Shown here piece by piece: positions 28,858 through 36,520 of a DNA stretch of 64,000 nt (positions are counted from its first letter, which is position 1; each line of letters opens with the position of its first letter). The notes below the pieces were generated by a model. It searched no databases. It saw only the letters and a list, made by a program, of their open reading frames with translations, and had not been told where the DNA came from. The translations under genes were made by a program, and so were the position numbers. Source of the DNA: an uncultured Erysipelotrichaceae bacterium (lineage in GTDB: Bacteria; Bacillota_I; Bacilli_A; Erysipelotrichales; Erysipelotrichaceae); contig CALVGN010000031.1 of NCBI GenBank assembly GCA_944327105.1, positions 23,873-87,872 of the forward strand, given 5' to 3'.

Positions 28858-28887
28858 AACGGTGTGCGAAAGTTTTCGCACACCGTT
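28858..28887. terminator. Bidirectional terminator
   Basis: Stem AACGGTGTGCGAAA/TTTCGCACACCGTT with a 2-nt loop, A-run on the left and T-run on the right. Serves the plus-strand regulator and the minus-strand AEC transporter. Confidence 0.88.
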
Positions 28888-28906
28888 TTTTATGATGGTC
28901 GAACCA

Positions 28907-29827
28907 TTATAGGACACTGCTGGCCAGCATGGTCATGACCACCAATGAGATCAGACACAAAATAGTTGTCATGCACACCTGTTCCACGGCACTGTGATAA
29001 TCCTGATTATACTGTTGGGCAAAGATGGCGACGTTGGAACCGACTGGACAGGCAGCGGCAATGAAGATCGCCAATTTGATGGTGGTGGAACCAAATGGTA
29101 AGACCATGAATACCGCTAATGTGACCAGTGGAATGATGATCAAGCGAACCAGTGAAACTTTATAAATACTCAACTTGGCAAACATGGCTTTCAAATCACT
29201 TTGCGCCAAATAGACACCCGATACCATCATCGCCAACGGGGTATTGACCCCGGCACATAATTCAAACACATCATCCACGATGGATGGCACCGGGATCTGG
29301 GTGATAAAAACCACCAAACCGATCAAAACAGCGATGACAATGGGGTTGGTGATGATCTTCTTAGGGCTCATGACTGAGCGATCACCGGTCATGATGAATA
29401 CACCATACGTCCATTGCAATACATTGATCAATACGATCATCATGGAAATATACAATACGGCACTTTCACCCAATGTGGCAGAAATCAACGGGATACCGAT
29501 GAATCCGGCATTAGAGAAAGCTGCGGAAAAATTGGCTACACCATCGCGACGAGCGAAAAACAAATACGAAACAACAACGGATAGCACCATGGCAACCAAT
29601 GCGATCAATGTCGAGTGGATCAACGCATCGACATTTTGGGCATTGAATTCGATCATGAAATTGCGGATGATCACAATGGGTATGACCAAATACAGCAATA
29701 TCTTTCCGATATCCTTGCTGCCTTGATCCGAAATGAATTTGATTTTATAAAAGATGAATCCGACCAGCATCAATACGAACATGACGATGATCTGGTTGAA
29801 CAATAATGTAATGAAATTTCCATCCAT
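28907..29827 (-). CDS. AEC family transporter
   Basis: 306 residues with about ten membrane segments. Auxin efflux carrier-type transporter. Seen: GFIFYKIKFISDQGSKDIGKILLYLVIPIVIIRNFM in the N-terminal half, FSAAFSNAGFIGIPLI, and VNTPLAMMVSGVYLAQSDLK, all characteristic. AAGGGG upstream. Substrate unknown, often organic acids. The stop codon lies at the edge of an iterated palindrome (28895-28907). Confidence 0.88.
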   Translation of the reverse strand: MDGNFITLLFNQIIVMFVLMLVGFIFYKIKFISDQGSKDIGKILLYLVIPIVIIRNFMIEFNAQNVDALIHSTLIALVAMVLSVVVSYLFFARRDGVANFSAAFSNAGFIGIPLISATLGESAVLYISMMIVLINVLQWTYGVFIMTGDRSVMSPKKIITNPIVIAVLIGLVVFITQIPVPSIVDDVFELCAGVNTPLAMMVSGVYLAQSDLKAMFAKLSIYKVSLVRLIIIPLVTLAVFMVLPFGSTTIKLAIFIAAACPVGSNVAIFAQQYNQDYHSAVEQVCMTTILCLISLVVMTMLASSVL

Positions 29828-29910
29828 ATTACTAATCCCCTTATCACGACCCAGGATAAAAGATGGTCAAACCATCATGTACCACTGGTTTTCCCTATCA
29901 AAACGGAAAA

Positions 29911-29932
29911 CGGTCTGTATTTCAACAGACCG
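29911..29932 (-). terminator. Intrinsic terminator
   Basis: Stem CGGTCTGT/ACAGACCG with a 6-nt loop, followed on the minus strand by TTTTCCGTTTT, 9 bp after the stop of the small 65-residue gene. Confidence 0.75.
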
Positions 29933-29940
29933 TATCCCGA

Positions 29941-30138
29941 TTAGAAACGTACTTTGCAATACGAACCGTAATTGCCTTCATCCAGATGTTCGGCATGATA
30001 ATTGTTATTATCCAGTGTCTGCAATACAAAGCCACTGTGCCCGTGGTTTTCCCGACTCAATGTCACCACATAACAGATCCCACGGTCATCTTTGACCATA
30101 TTGCCACAGCGCAATGCACGATATTCTTCGATCGTCAT
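29941..30138 (-). CDS. Small soluble hypothetical protein
   Basis: 65 residues (MTIEEYRALRCGNMVKDDRG...). No recognised family, no membrane segment; rich in His/Asn/Tyr near the C-terminus and two Cys. Start at 30138 overlaps the stop of the upstream membrane protein by ATGA, supporting coupled translation; a longer frame inside the upstream gene is less likely. Confidence 0.5.
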   Translation of the reverse strand: MTIEEYRALRCGNMVKDDRGICYVVTLSRENHGHSGFVLQTLDNNNYHAEHLDEGNYGSYCKVRF

Positions 30139-30332
30139 AAAACAAATAACCCCACAATCCAGGCTGCTGAAACGCACAAGGCAGCAAACAACAGAACCAA
30201 CACGGTATTCTGCAGCTTCACATTGTGATCAGCCGAAAGTTTTTTCAGATATTTCATACTGAAGTACCAGCATGGTAAAACCAAGATCAACAGCCACACC
30301 AGTGCCAGCAACCATTTCATCATGCGATCCAT
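30135..30332 (-). CDS. Small two-helix membrane protein
   Basis: 65 residues with two hydrophobic segments (MMKWLLALVWLLILVLPCWYF and TVLVLLFAALCVSAAWIVGLFVL). Unknown function. Translation probably starts at 30332 without a leader: TATAAT lies 6 nt upstream. Confidence 0.55.
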   Translation of the reverse strand: MDRMMKWLLALVWLLILVLPCWYFSMKYLKKLSADHNVKLQNTVLVLLFAALCVSAAWIVGLFVL

Positions 30333-30338
30333 GGTTCA

Positions 30339-30344
30339 ATTATA
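30339..30344 (-). promoter_or_regulatory. -10 box of a probably leaderless gene
   Basis: TATAATTGAACCATG, the same 15-mer as at 51470 before the methyltransferase gene. TTGAAA lies 18 bp upstream as a possible -35 (30363-30368). +1 would be the A of ATG. Confidence 0.6.
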
Positions 30345-30354
30345 CGCATCCGCT

Positions 30355-31776
30355 TTATTTGATTTCAACGATGCGCATCATATTCGTACTGCCTTCGCCT
30401 TGTGGATATCCGGCAACCAATAACACCAGATCACCGGCTTGCAATCCATTTTTCTTGGCATATTCGCTCGCCAGTTCCACATCATTGACCATATCGTTGC
30501 GTACCGTGGACAAACAGGCAGTCACACCGCAATTGATGGCCAGTGAGCGTAAAGTATGTTCATCGAACGTGATGGCGATGATGGGCACACACGGACGATA
30601 TTTACTTAACCGTCTTGCCGATGTGCCACTTTGGGTAAAGCAGACGATGGCTTTGATGTGCTTGAGTTTCAATGCGACATCCGCCGCCGATAAACCAATG
30701 GCATCACTGTATGTATCCTTGAAGGAATTGCGTGCGGCATCCAATCGGGCTTGATAATCGATGATGCCTTCAGTGGCTTGGGCAATGGTGGCCATGGTCG
30801 TTACCGCCTCGATCGGGTATTCACCGGCTGCCGATTCTGCGGAAAGCATCACGGCATCGGAGCCATCCAATACGGCATTGCACACATCACTGGCTTCAGC
30901 GCGGGTCGGACGTGGATTAGCGGTCATGGAATCGAGCATATGAGTGGCTGTGATGACCGGTTTGCCGAATGCATTGCACACTTTGATCATGCGCTTTTGA
31001 TAGATCGGGACGAATTGGGTCTGTACTTCCACCCCCAGATCCCCACGCGCGACCATCACGCCATCGGCAACTTTGAGGATATCTTCCAGATTGTCGAATC
31101 CTTCTTCGTTTTCGATTTTTGCAAAGATCTGAATATTCGGTTTGCCATTTTCGATCAAAATGTTGCGCATAGCGATGATATCATCGGCGCGGCGCACAAA
31201 ACTGGCGGCGATATAATCGACATCCATCGCACAGCCAAATTCCAGATCGGCTTTGTCTTTCGCCGAAATAAATGGCATGGACAGTTTGACGCCCGGGGCA
31301 TTGCAGCCTTTACGGGTCTTGATCTTACCGTGAGTTTCGACACGGCATTGGATGGTAGTGCCATCATTTTCCAACACGGTCAGTTTCATTTTTCCGTCAT
31401 CGATCAATAACGTATTGCCACTTTTCAAATCATCGAACAATTCAACACAATCGATGTGGAAACGCTCATGGTTGCCCAAAACGTTTTCTTTGCAGATGGT
31501 GACGATGTCTCCCTTGGCAAAATCGACACCGCCGTTTTCGAATTCCCCGCAACGGATCTCTGGACCCTTGGTGTCCAGCATCAAGGCGATGGGCAGACCC
31601 AGCTTCGCGGCGACGTTACGCACGCGTTCCATGCGGGCTCTGTGGCCCTCATGGGTATCGTGGCTGAAATTAAAACGGACGACGTTCATGCCGGCCAGCA
31701 TGAGTTTTTCCAGCATGGCTTCGCTTTCACTGGCCGGACCGATCGTACAAACGATCTTGGTCTTTCTTTCTAACAT
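30355..31776 (-). CDS. pyk: Pyruvate kinase
   Basis: 473 residues. Converts PEP and ADP to pyruvate and ATP. Seen: KIVCTIGPASESEAMLEKLMLAGMNVVRFNFSH, LDTKGPEIRCGEF, active-site KIENEEGFDNLEDIL, VMVARGDLGVE, and ATHMLDSMTANPRPTRAEASDVCNAVLDGSDAVMLSAE. Lacks the extra C-terminal PEP-utiliser domain of Bacillus PykA. Downstream of pfkA, the classic glycolytic pair. No copy of the iterated palindrome. Confidence 0.97.
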   Translation of the reverse strand: MLERKTKIVCTIGPASESEAMLEKLMLAGMNVVRFNFSHDTHEGHRARMERVRNVAAKLGLPIALMLDTKGPEIRCGEFENGGVDFAKGDIVTICKENVLGNHERFHIDCVELFDDLKSGNTLLIDDGKMKLTVLENDGTTIQCRVETHGKIKTRKGCNAPGVKLSMPFISAKDKADLEFGCAMDVDYIAASFVRRADDIIAMRNILIENGKPNIQIFAKIENEEGFDNLEDILKVADGVMVARGDLGVEVQTQFVPIYQKRMIKVCNAFGKPVITATHMLDSMTANPRPTRAEASDVCNAVLDGSDAVMLSAESAAGEYPIEAVTTMATIAQATEGIIDYQARLDAARNSFKDTYSDAIGLSAADVALKLKHIKAIVCFTQSGTSARRLSKYRPCVPIIAITFDEHTLRSLAINCGVTACLSTVRNDMVNDVELASEYAKKNGLQAGDLVLLVAGYPQGEGSTNMMRIVEIK

Positions 31777-31876
31777 ATTACTCTCCCTACTCTACTTTCA
31801 ATTCAGTTGATCAAATGCGCATAACGATGGTCAAACCATATGCATTGGTGATTGCAATGTGAGCAATGGATATGGT

Positions 31877-32839
31877 TTAGATCAATCGTTCAAACAAACG
31901 ATACAGATATTTACGGCTTTTTGCCGTTGCTTTCAATGCATCATCGATGGGCATCGACGTGATCGTGTTATCGATGATGCCGACACAATGGCCGCCGATC
32001 CCGTTCATCAACAAGTCGATGGCTTTTTCACCCATCAATGAGGCCAACATACGGTCTTTGGGTGATGGTGAACCGCCGCGCTGGATATGACCAAGTATCG
32101 TCGCACGGGCGGAAAAGCCGGTATTGTTGCTGATCTTGCTGGCCAATGCATCGACATCCGTCAATTTTTCACTGACGACCACGATGGAATGATTTTTATG
32201 CATGGAAAGATCCAGGTAACGCAGTCTTTCCAGCAATTCCAGTTCATCATAGCCGGTTTCCGGGGTGATGCACACTTCCGCACCGGTGGCGATGGCGGTG
32301 TAAATGGCCAGATCACCGCAATGGTTGCCCATGACTTCGACCACGGAACAACGGTGATGGCTACTGGAAGTATCCCTTAATTTATCGACGGCTTCCACAC
32401 AGGTATTCAATGCAGTATCAAAGCCAATGGTAAAGTCGGTGCCCGGGATATCGTTATCGATGGTGCCAGGCAAGCCGATGCAGTTGATGCCCTTTTTGGT
32501 CAAGGACAATGCACCGCGATAGCTTCCATCCCCTCCGATCACGACCAATGCATCGATGCCATGGCTGCGCAATTGGGCCACGGCAGCATCCTGGACGTTT
32601 TCTTGTTTGAATTCCGGTAAACGGGCAGAACCGAGGATGGTCCCACCACGGTTGAGGATGTCTGAAACACTGGCCTTGGTGAAGTTATCAAATTTCCCTT
32701 CGATCAAGCCACGGTATCCATCACGGATACCACACACGTCGATCCCGGCAGCGATGGCGATCCGTGTGACCGCACGGATCGCGGCGTTCATCCCCGGCGA
32801 ATCGCCGCCACTGGTTAAAACTCCGATTTTCCTTACCAT
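31877..32839 (-). CDS. pfkA: ATP-dependent 6-phosphofructokinase
   Basis: 320 residues. Commits fructose-6-phosphate to glycolysis. Seen: KIGVLTSGGDSPGMNAAIR, VIGGDGSYRGA, PGTIDNDIPGTDFTIGFDTA (catalytic Asp), EVMGNHCGDLA, GHIQRGGSPSPKDRMLAS. AGGAGGA upstream. Probably co-transcribed with pyk across a 100-bp gap that carries one palindrome copy (31827). Confidence 0.97.
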   Translation of the reverse strand: MVRKIGVLTSGGDSPGMNAAIRAVTRIAIAAGIDVCGIRDGYRGLIEGKFDNFTKASVSDILNRGGTILGSARLPEFKQENVQDAAVAQLRSHGIDALVVIGGDGSYRGALSLTKKGINCIGLPGTIDNDIPGTDFTIGFDTALNTCVEAVDKLRDTSSSHHRCSVVEVMGNHCGDLAIYTAIATGAEVCITPETGYDELELLERLRYLDLSMHKNHSIVVVSEKLTDVDALASKISNNTGFSARATILGHIQRGGSPSPKDRMLASLMGEKAIDLLMNGIGGHCVGIIDNTITSMPIDDALKATAKSRKYLYRLFERLI

Positions 32840-32862
32840 GGAAAATTCCTCCTGTTTGAAAG

Positions 32863-32884
32863 TATTTTAGCATGGTTTGACCAT
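32863..32884 (-). promoter_or_regulatory. pfkA promoter region with palindrome spacer
   Basis: Minus strand ATGGTCAAACCATGC then TAAAAT: an extended -10 (TGCTAAAAT) preceded by the iterated palindrome, identical over 22 nt to the site upstream of ftsW. A second and third palindrome copy follow upstream (32883, 32942). Confidence 0.6.
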
Positions 32885-32961
32885 GGTCAAACCATGATTG
32901 AATAATGTAAGGGCGTTCATTGTCAAAAACCATGGAAAGTCATGGTCAAACCATGTAAAAA

Positions 32962-32984
32962 ACACCACAGTTTTACTGTGGTGT
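32962..32984 (-). terminator. Terminator overlapping the dnaI stop codon
   Basis: Stem ACACCACAG/CTGTGGTGT with a 5-nt loop containing the TAA stop, followed by TTTTTT on the minus strand. The 5' arm encodes the last residues of DnaI. Confidence 0.88.
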
Positions 32985-33920
32985 AGAAGGATGCAGACGA
33001 AAATCGATCCCATCAATGACCAATGGTTCACACAATACTTTGATCCGTTCGATCAATCGCTGGGATTTCAACGTTTCACTGGCTTTACCACTGGATGTAT
33101 TGGCAAAAAAAGTTTCCAGTCCTTCCATATCCATATTGGACGTGATAAAAGTCAATTTATGATTTTCCATGCGGTGGTTCAATATCGGAAACAATAACTC
33201 ATCCCTGATCCAGGCAGAGTTTGTGGTCGCTCCCACATCATCCAATAACAGAAAATCACATTGGCACATCAAACGGATATCGTCTGCCGTTTTGACATCA
33301 TTGACATCCAGATTGAATTTGCTGGCAGAGACCCATGCCGGGAAATTGATCGCACATACGGATTTGCCTTTTTTAGCATACAGGTTGGCCACCACCATCG
33401 CAGCATACGTCTTGCCGGTCCCGGTCGGGCCATAGATATAAAATCCTTTCTCGCGTGAAGAACGCGTCCAATCGATCAAAATGGAAACGACCCTGCGGCC
33501 GCGTTCACCGTGTTTGAGCAAATATGCCCAGTCTTCCCCGACAAGATGGCGCAGGTTGGCATAATCGTTGAGCCGATAGTTTTTCAAGAATGCATACGTT
33601 TGATCGTCCTGGGTTTTATACGTGCAGGCAATAAAGCCATTTTCCAAAAAAGCACCGTTATACGATAAAGATGGCATAAAACCGCGGATCGCTTGTGTGC
33701 AATGGTTCAAACCACTGCAGGATGCACAGGGTGTGCATTGGTTCAACCAGGTTTCAAACTTGAATGCATTGGCGTTCAAAATACGATCCGCACTGTCTTG
33801 ATCGAGATCATGTTGGGCACACCAGTGGATATATCGTGGATCAGTGCGGATGGTTTCAACCAGTGCATCCCGTTGGTTTTTGTAATCATGGTCTTTGATC
33901 TTGATATCCATTTTCTCCAT
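32973..33920 (-). CDS. dnaI: Primosomal protein DnaI (helicase loader)
   Basis: 315 residues. AAA+ ATPase that loads the replicative helicase. N-terminal Zn-binding region with Cys cluster CTPCASCSGLNHC, Walker A GPTGTGKTYAAMV, Walker B DFLLLDDVGA, sensor ITSNMDME. The 1-bp overlap with dnaB and the adjacency to coaE-mutM-polA is a standard Bacillota replication cluster. Confidence 0.93.
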   Translation of the reverse strand: MEKMDIKIKDHDYKNQRDALVETIRTDPRYIHWCAQHDLDQDSADRILNANAFKFETWLNQCTPCASCSGLNHCTQAIRGFMPSLSYNGAFLENGFIACTYKTQDDQTYAFLKNYRLNDYANLRHLVGEDWAYLLKHGERGRRVVSILIDWTRSSREKGFYIYGPTGTGKTYAAMVVANLYAKKGKSVCAINFPAWVSASKFNLDVNDVKTADDIRLMCQCDFLLLDDVGATTNSAWIRDELLFPILNHRMENHKLTFITSNMDMEGLETFFANTSSGKASETLKSQRLIERIKVLCEPLVIDGIDFRLHPSTPQ

Positions 33921-35125
33921 TAACCGACCTCCTTGAGTGCCGTTTCGACTTCATCTTCACTCAATACCGTGATATTTGCACCTTCTTGTTTGGCATTTTC
34001 ATAATTCGGTTTGCTTTCCACATAGCGATAGCCGCCACTGGCTTTGTTGATCGCACCATAATGTTTCAGCACTTCCACTGCGGATTCAGGGGTGCTCACT
34101 TTGTTATACACCAGATAGGATGCATACGCATCCAGACCGGATTTGCTGATGCGTTTATTGGTTTCGATCAATCGTGCAATGATGACATTGTTCAACGCAT
34201 TGGAAAAATGATATTTGTTGACCAAATCAAGGATCGCACGGGTTTCATAATCGGATAATGCGACTCCCTGCTTGAGTGATTGCAAAAACTGTGCCGGGGG
34301 CATATCCTCCCGTTTGATGCCTGTTTTGACTTTGGGAGCATGGGAAGCACAATAGTGCATCAATTGATTCAACGAAAATTCCGTGCCATCTTTTTGGATC
34401 GCACGGTACATGGCCAATTGCATATCCATTTCATTCATGTTGAATGCATTGGCCAGTTGGGCAATGGCACGCAGATTGGCATCGGTGCGCAATGGCCGTG
34501 GGAATTGGAAATCGTCCAGACCGGCAAGAAAGCGTTGGATATCAAATCCATCGATCTGCGTTTGCGTTTCAGCAATGGATCCATGCACATCGCGATATCT
34601 GGATTCGCTGGATCCGCTCCATTGGTGGATGATGGGGGTTGGATCATACGGTGTCGTGACTTCTGTATAACCGGCGGCATCATATAAATGGGATGGAAAG
34701 CGTTTATTGATCAAAGAAAAATGGTCCATCGCGACGGTGTTGGCCAATGAACGGCCAAATAATGGATTGGATAGAAATGCTGAAACACAGAGTGGTTGGA
34801 CCAGGGAATACAGATAATCGTAATGCAGATCGATCGGTTTATAACGGGTTTTTAAGAGTTGATGCTGTTCCAGTAATTGAAGGGTATGGGAAAGATTGCC
34901 GATATCCAGATCACAAAGGGTACATAAATGCAGATGATCGATCGGATTGAACATGGTCGAACCAAGGGATACTAATGTTAAATATACACTGACACCTTGA
35001 GCATGGATCAATGGCTGATAGCATTGCACCAATGCATGGATATCATTGATATCGATGGTAAAACCACATTCGATACGGAATGTATCATCCCCGTCTAATC
35101 GGGGTCGGTTAACGGTTTGATCCAT
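33920..35125 (-). CDS. dnaB: Replication initiation/membrane attachment protein DnaB
   Basis: 401 residues, Bacillota DnaB (not the helicase). Two DnaB/DnaD-like domains; the second DDBH2 part contains YASYLVYNKVSTPESAVEVLKHYG and the C-terminal NYENAKQEGANIT region. GGAAGG upstream of the ATG; the start overlaps the coaE 3' end by 31 bp. Confidence 0.85.
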   Translation of the reverse strand: MDQTVNRPRLDGDDTFRIECGFTIDINDIHALVQCYQPLIHAQGVSVYLTLVSLGSTMFNPIDHLHLCTLCDLDIGNLSHTLQLLEQHQLLKTRYKPIDLHYDYLYSLVQPLCVSAFLSNPLFGRSLANTVAMDHFSLINKRFPSHLYDAAGYTEVTTPYDPTPIIHQWSGSSESRYRDVHGSIAETQTQIDGFDIQRFLAGLDDFQFPRPLRTDANLRAIAQLANAFNMNEMDMQLAMYRAIQKDGTEFSLNQLMHYCASHAPKVKTGIKREDMPPAQFLQSLKQGVALSDYETRAILDLVNKYHFSNALNNVIIARLIETNKRISKSGLDAYASYLVYNKVSTPESAVEVLKHYGAINKASGGYRYVESKPNYENAKQEGANITVLSEDEVETALKEVG

Positions 35126-35679
35126 GCCATCACCTTCCTTTCCAATTCTTCCATGGTGCCATTGTTTTCAATGATGGTATCACCATGGCTGATCTTATAC
35201 GCATCATCATATTGATAAGCCATGCGTTGTTGATAGTGTTTTGGATCCATGTTGCGACTTTTACCGATGCGTTGCAATACCCTATTTTTCGTGGTGGTCA
35301 CCACCAGGATATGATCGAACAGATCTTCCATTTTCGCTTCGAATAACAGTGGGACTTCGGCAATGAACGGATCATGGATCTTGCCCATATGGGCAAGATC
35401 TTTGCGCATTTGGCCATAGAGGATATCGGTGACTTGATTTTTTAATACGGGTTGATTGAAGAAAAGTGTGGAAAAACGGGAAATATCCAATTGTCCCTTT
35501 TCATCATACACATTGTGATCTTTAAGCAAATGATGCAATCGATCATGGACAGGACTGGTTGGACCATAGTAGCTTTTGGCTAGACCATCGGCATCAACCA
35601 CGTCAAACCCATGATTTCTCAATATCATTGCAACTGTACTTTTCCCTGCTCCTAACGTACCGGTAATGGCGATGCGCAT
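35095..35679 (-). CDS. coaE: Dephospho-CoA kinase
   Basis: 194 residues. Last step of CoA synthesis. P-loop GTLGAGKSTVA, VVDADGLAK, and FIAEVPLLFEAKMEDLFDHILVV. AAGGAGG upstream. Shares the operon with mutM and polA, a common order. Confidence 0.95.
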   Translation of the reverse strand: MRIAITGTLGAGKSTVAMILRNHGFDVVDADGLAKSYYGPTSPVHDRLHHLLKDHNVYDEKGQLDISRFSTLFFNQPVLKNQVTDILYGQMRKDLAHMGKIHDPFIAEVPLLFEAKMEDLFDHILVVTTTKNRVLQRIGKSRNMDPKHYQQRMAYQYDDAYKISHGDTIIENNGTMEELERKVMAWIKPLTDPD

Positions 35680-35698
35680 CGATGGTCTTCCTCCTTTT

Positions 35699-36520
35699 TT
35701 AATGAATCATTCTTTGACAATGCGGGCAATAAAACGCACTGCGCCCGTTGATCATCATCCGCTGTATGGTCGAACCACACGCACTACACGGTTTCCCTTC
35801 TTTTCCATAAGTATGCGTGAAAAGATCAAATTGTCCGTTGTATTCACTCTGCGGTAGTGGATTGTAATGGTTGATCCCACCCGCTTCGATGGCATACGCC
35901 ACGACTTGGTGGAATGCATGGTAAAGATAGTCAAAATCCTGATCCGTTAGTTTTGCACAGATGCTTGCCGGATGGATCTTGGCTTGAAACAGGATCTCAT
36001 CCGCCCAGATATTGCCTAGCCCACAGATCAGATGCTGATCCATCAACGTGGGTTTGATCTTTCGACGGATCGGTTTGAACGTTTCAATGAAGAAGCGGGT
36101 ATTGATGGAAGGATCCAAAACATCCGGTCCCAATCCATTTAGAAAAGATAACGGTTCGTTTTTAGAATAGGCGGCCAGATAGCCGAATTTGCGTTGATCG
36201 ACGTAGCGGATCTGTTCCCCATTTTCTAAATCGAGCAACACACGGGTAAACGATGGTCGAACCATATTCACCTTCTGGATATAGAACTGACCGCTCATGC
36301 GTAAATGGAACATCAATGTACCATGATCACTACGGATCAAACCATACTTGCCATAACGGTCCACTCCGTTGATGGTCGAACCAATGACATTTTGCTTGAA
36401 CGTTTCGATCTCTCCTTCGATACTTCTTGGTTCCAATACTGTCACATTGACGATGGTATGACCATTCAACCGTTTGGCCAATGGTCTTCTTAACGCTTCG
36501 ATTTCAGCAAATTCCGGCAT
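35699..36520 (-). CDS. mutM: Formamidopyrimidine-DNA glycosylase
   Basis: 273 residues. Removes oxidised purines such as 8-oxoG. Catalytic N-terminal Pro/Glu (MPEFAEIEAL), H2TH domain (LICGLGNIWADEILFQAKIHP), C-terminal zinc finger (CSACGSTIQRMMINGRSAFYCPHCQ). Start shares a base with the polA stop. Confidence 0.96.
   Translation of the reverse strand: MPEFAEIEALRRPLAKRLNGHTIVNVTVLEPRSIEGEIETFKQNVIGSTINGVDRYGKYGLIRSDHGTLMFHLRMSGQFYIQKVNMVRPSFTRVLLDLENGEQIRYVDQRKFGYLAAYSKNEPLSFLNGLGPDVLDPSINTRFFIETFKPIRRKIKPTLMDQHLICGLGNIWADEILFQAKIHPASICAKLTDQDFDYLYHAFHQVVAYAIEAGGINHYNPLPQSEYNGQFDLFTHTYGKEGKPCSACGSTIQRMMINGRSAFYCPHCQRMIH

Noticed and set aside
30751..31410. 219-residue plus-strand open frame opposite pyk
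   Set aside because: Shadow of pyruvate kinase; no start context.
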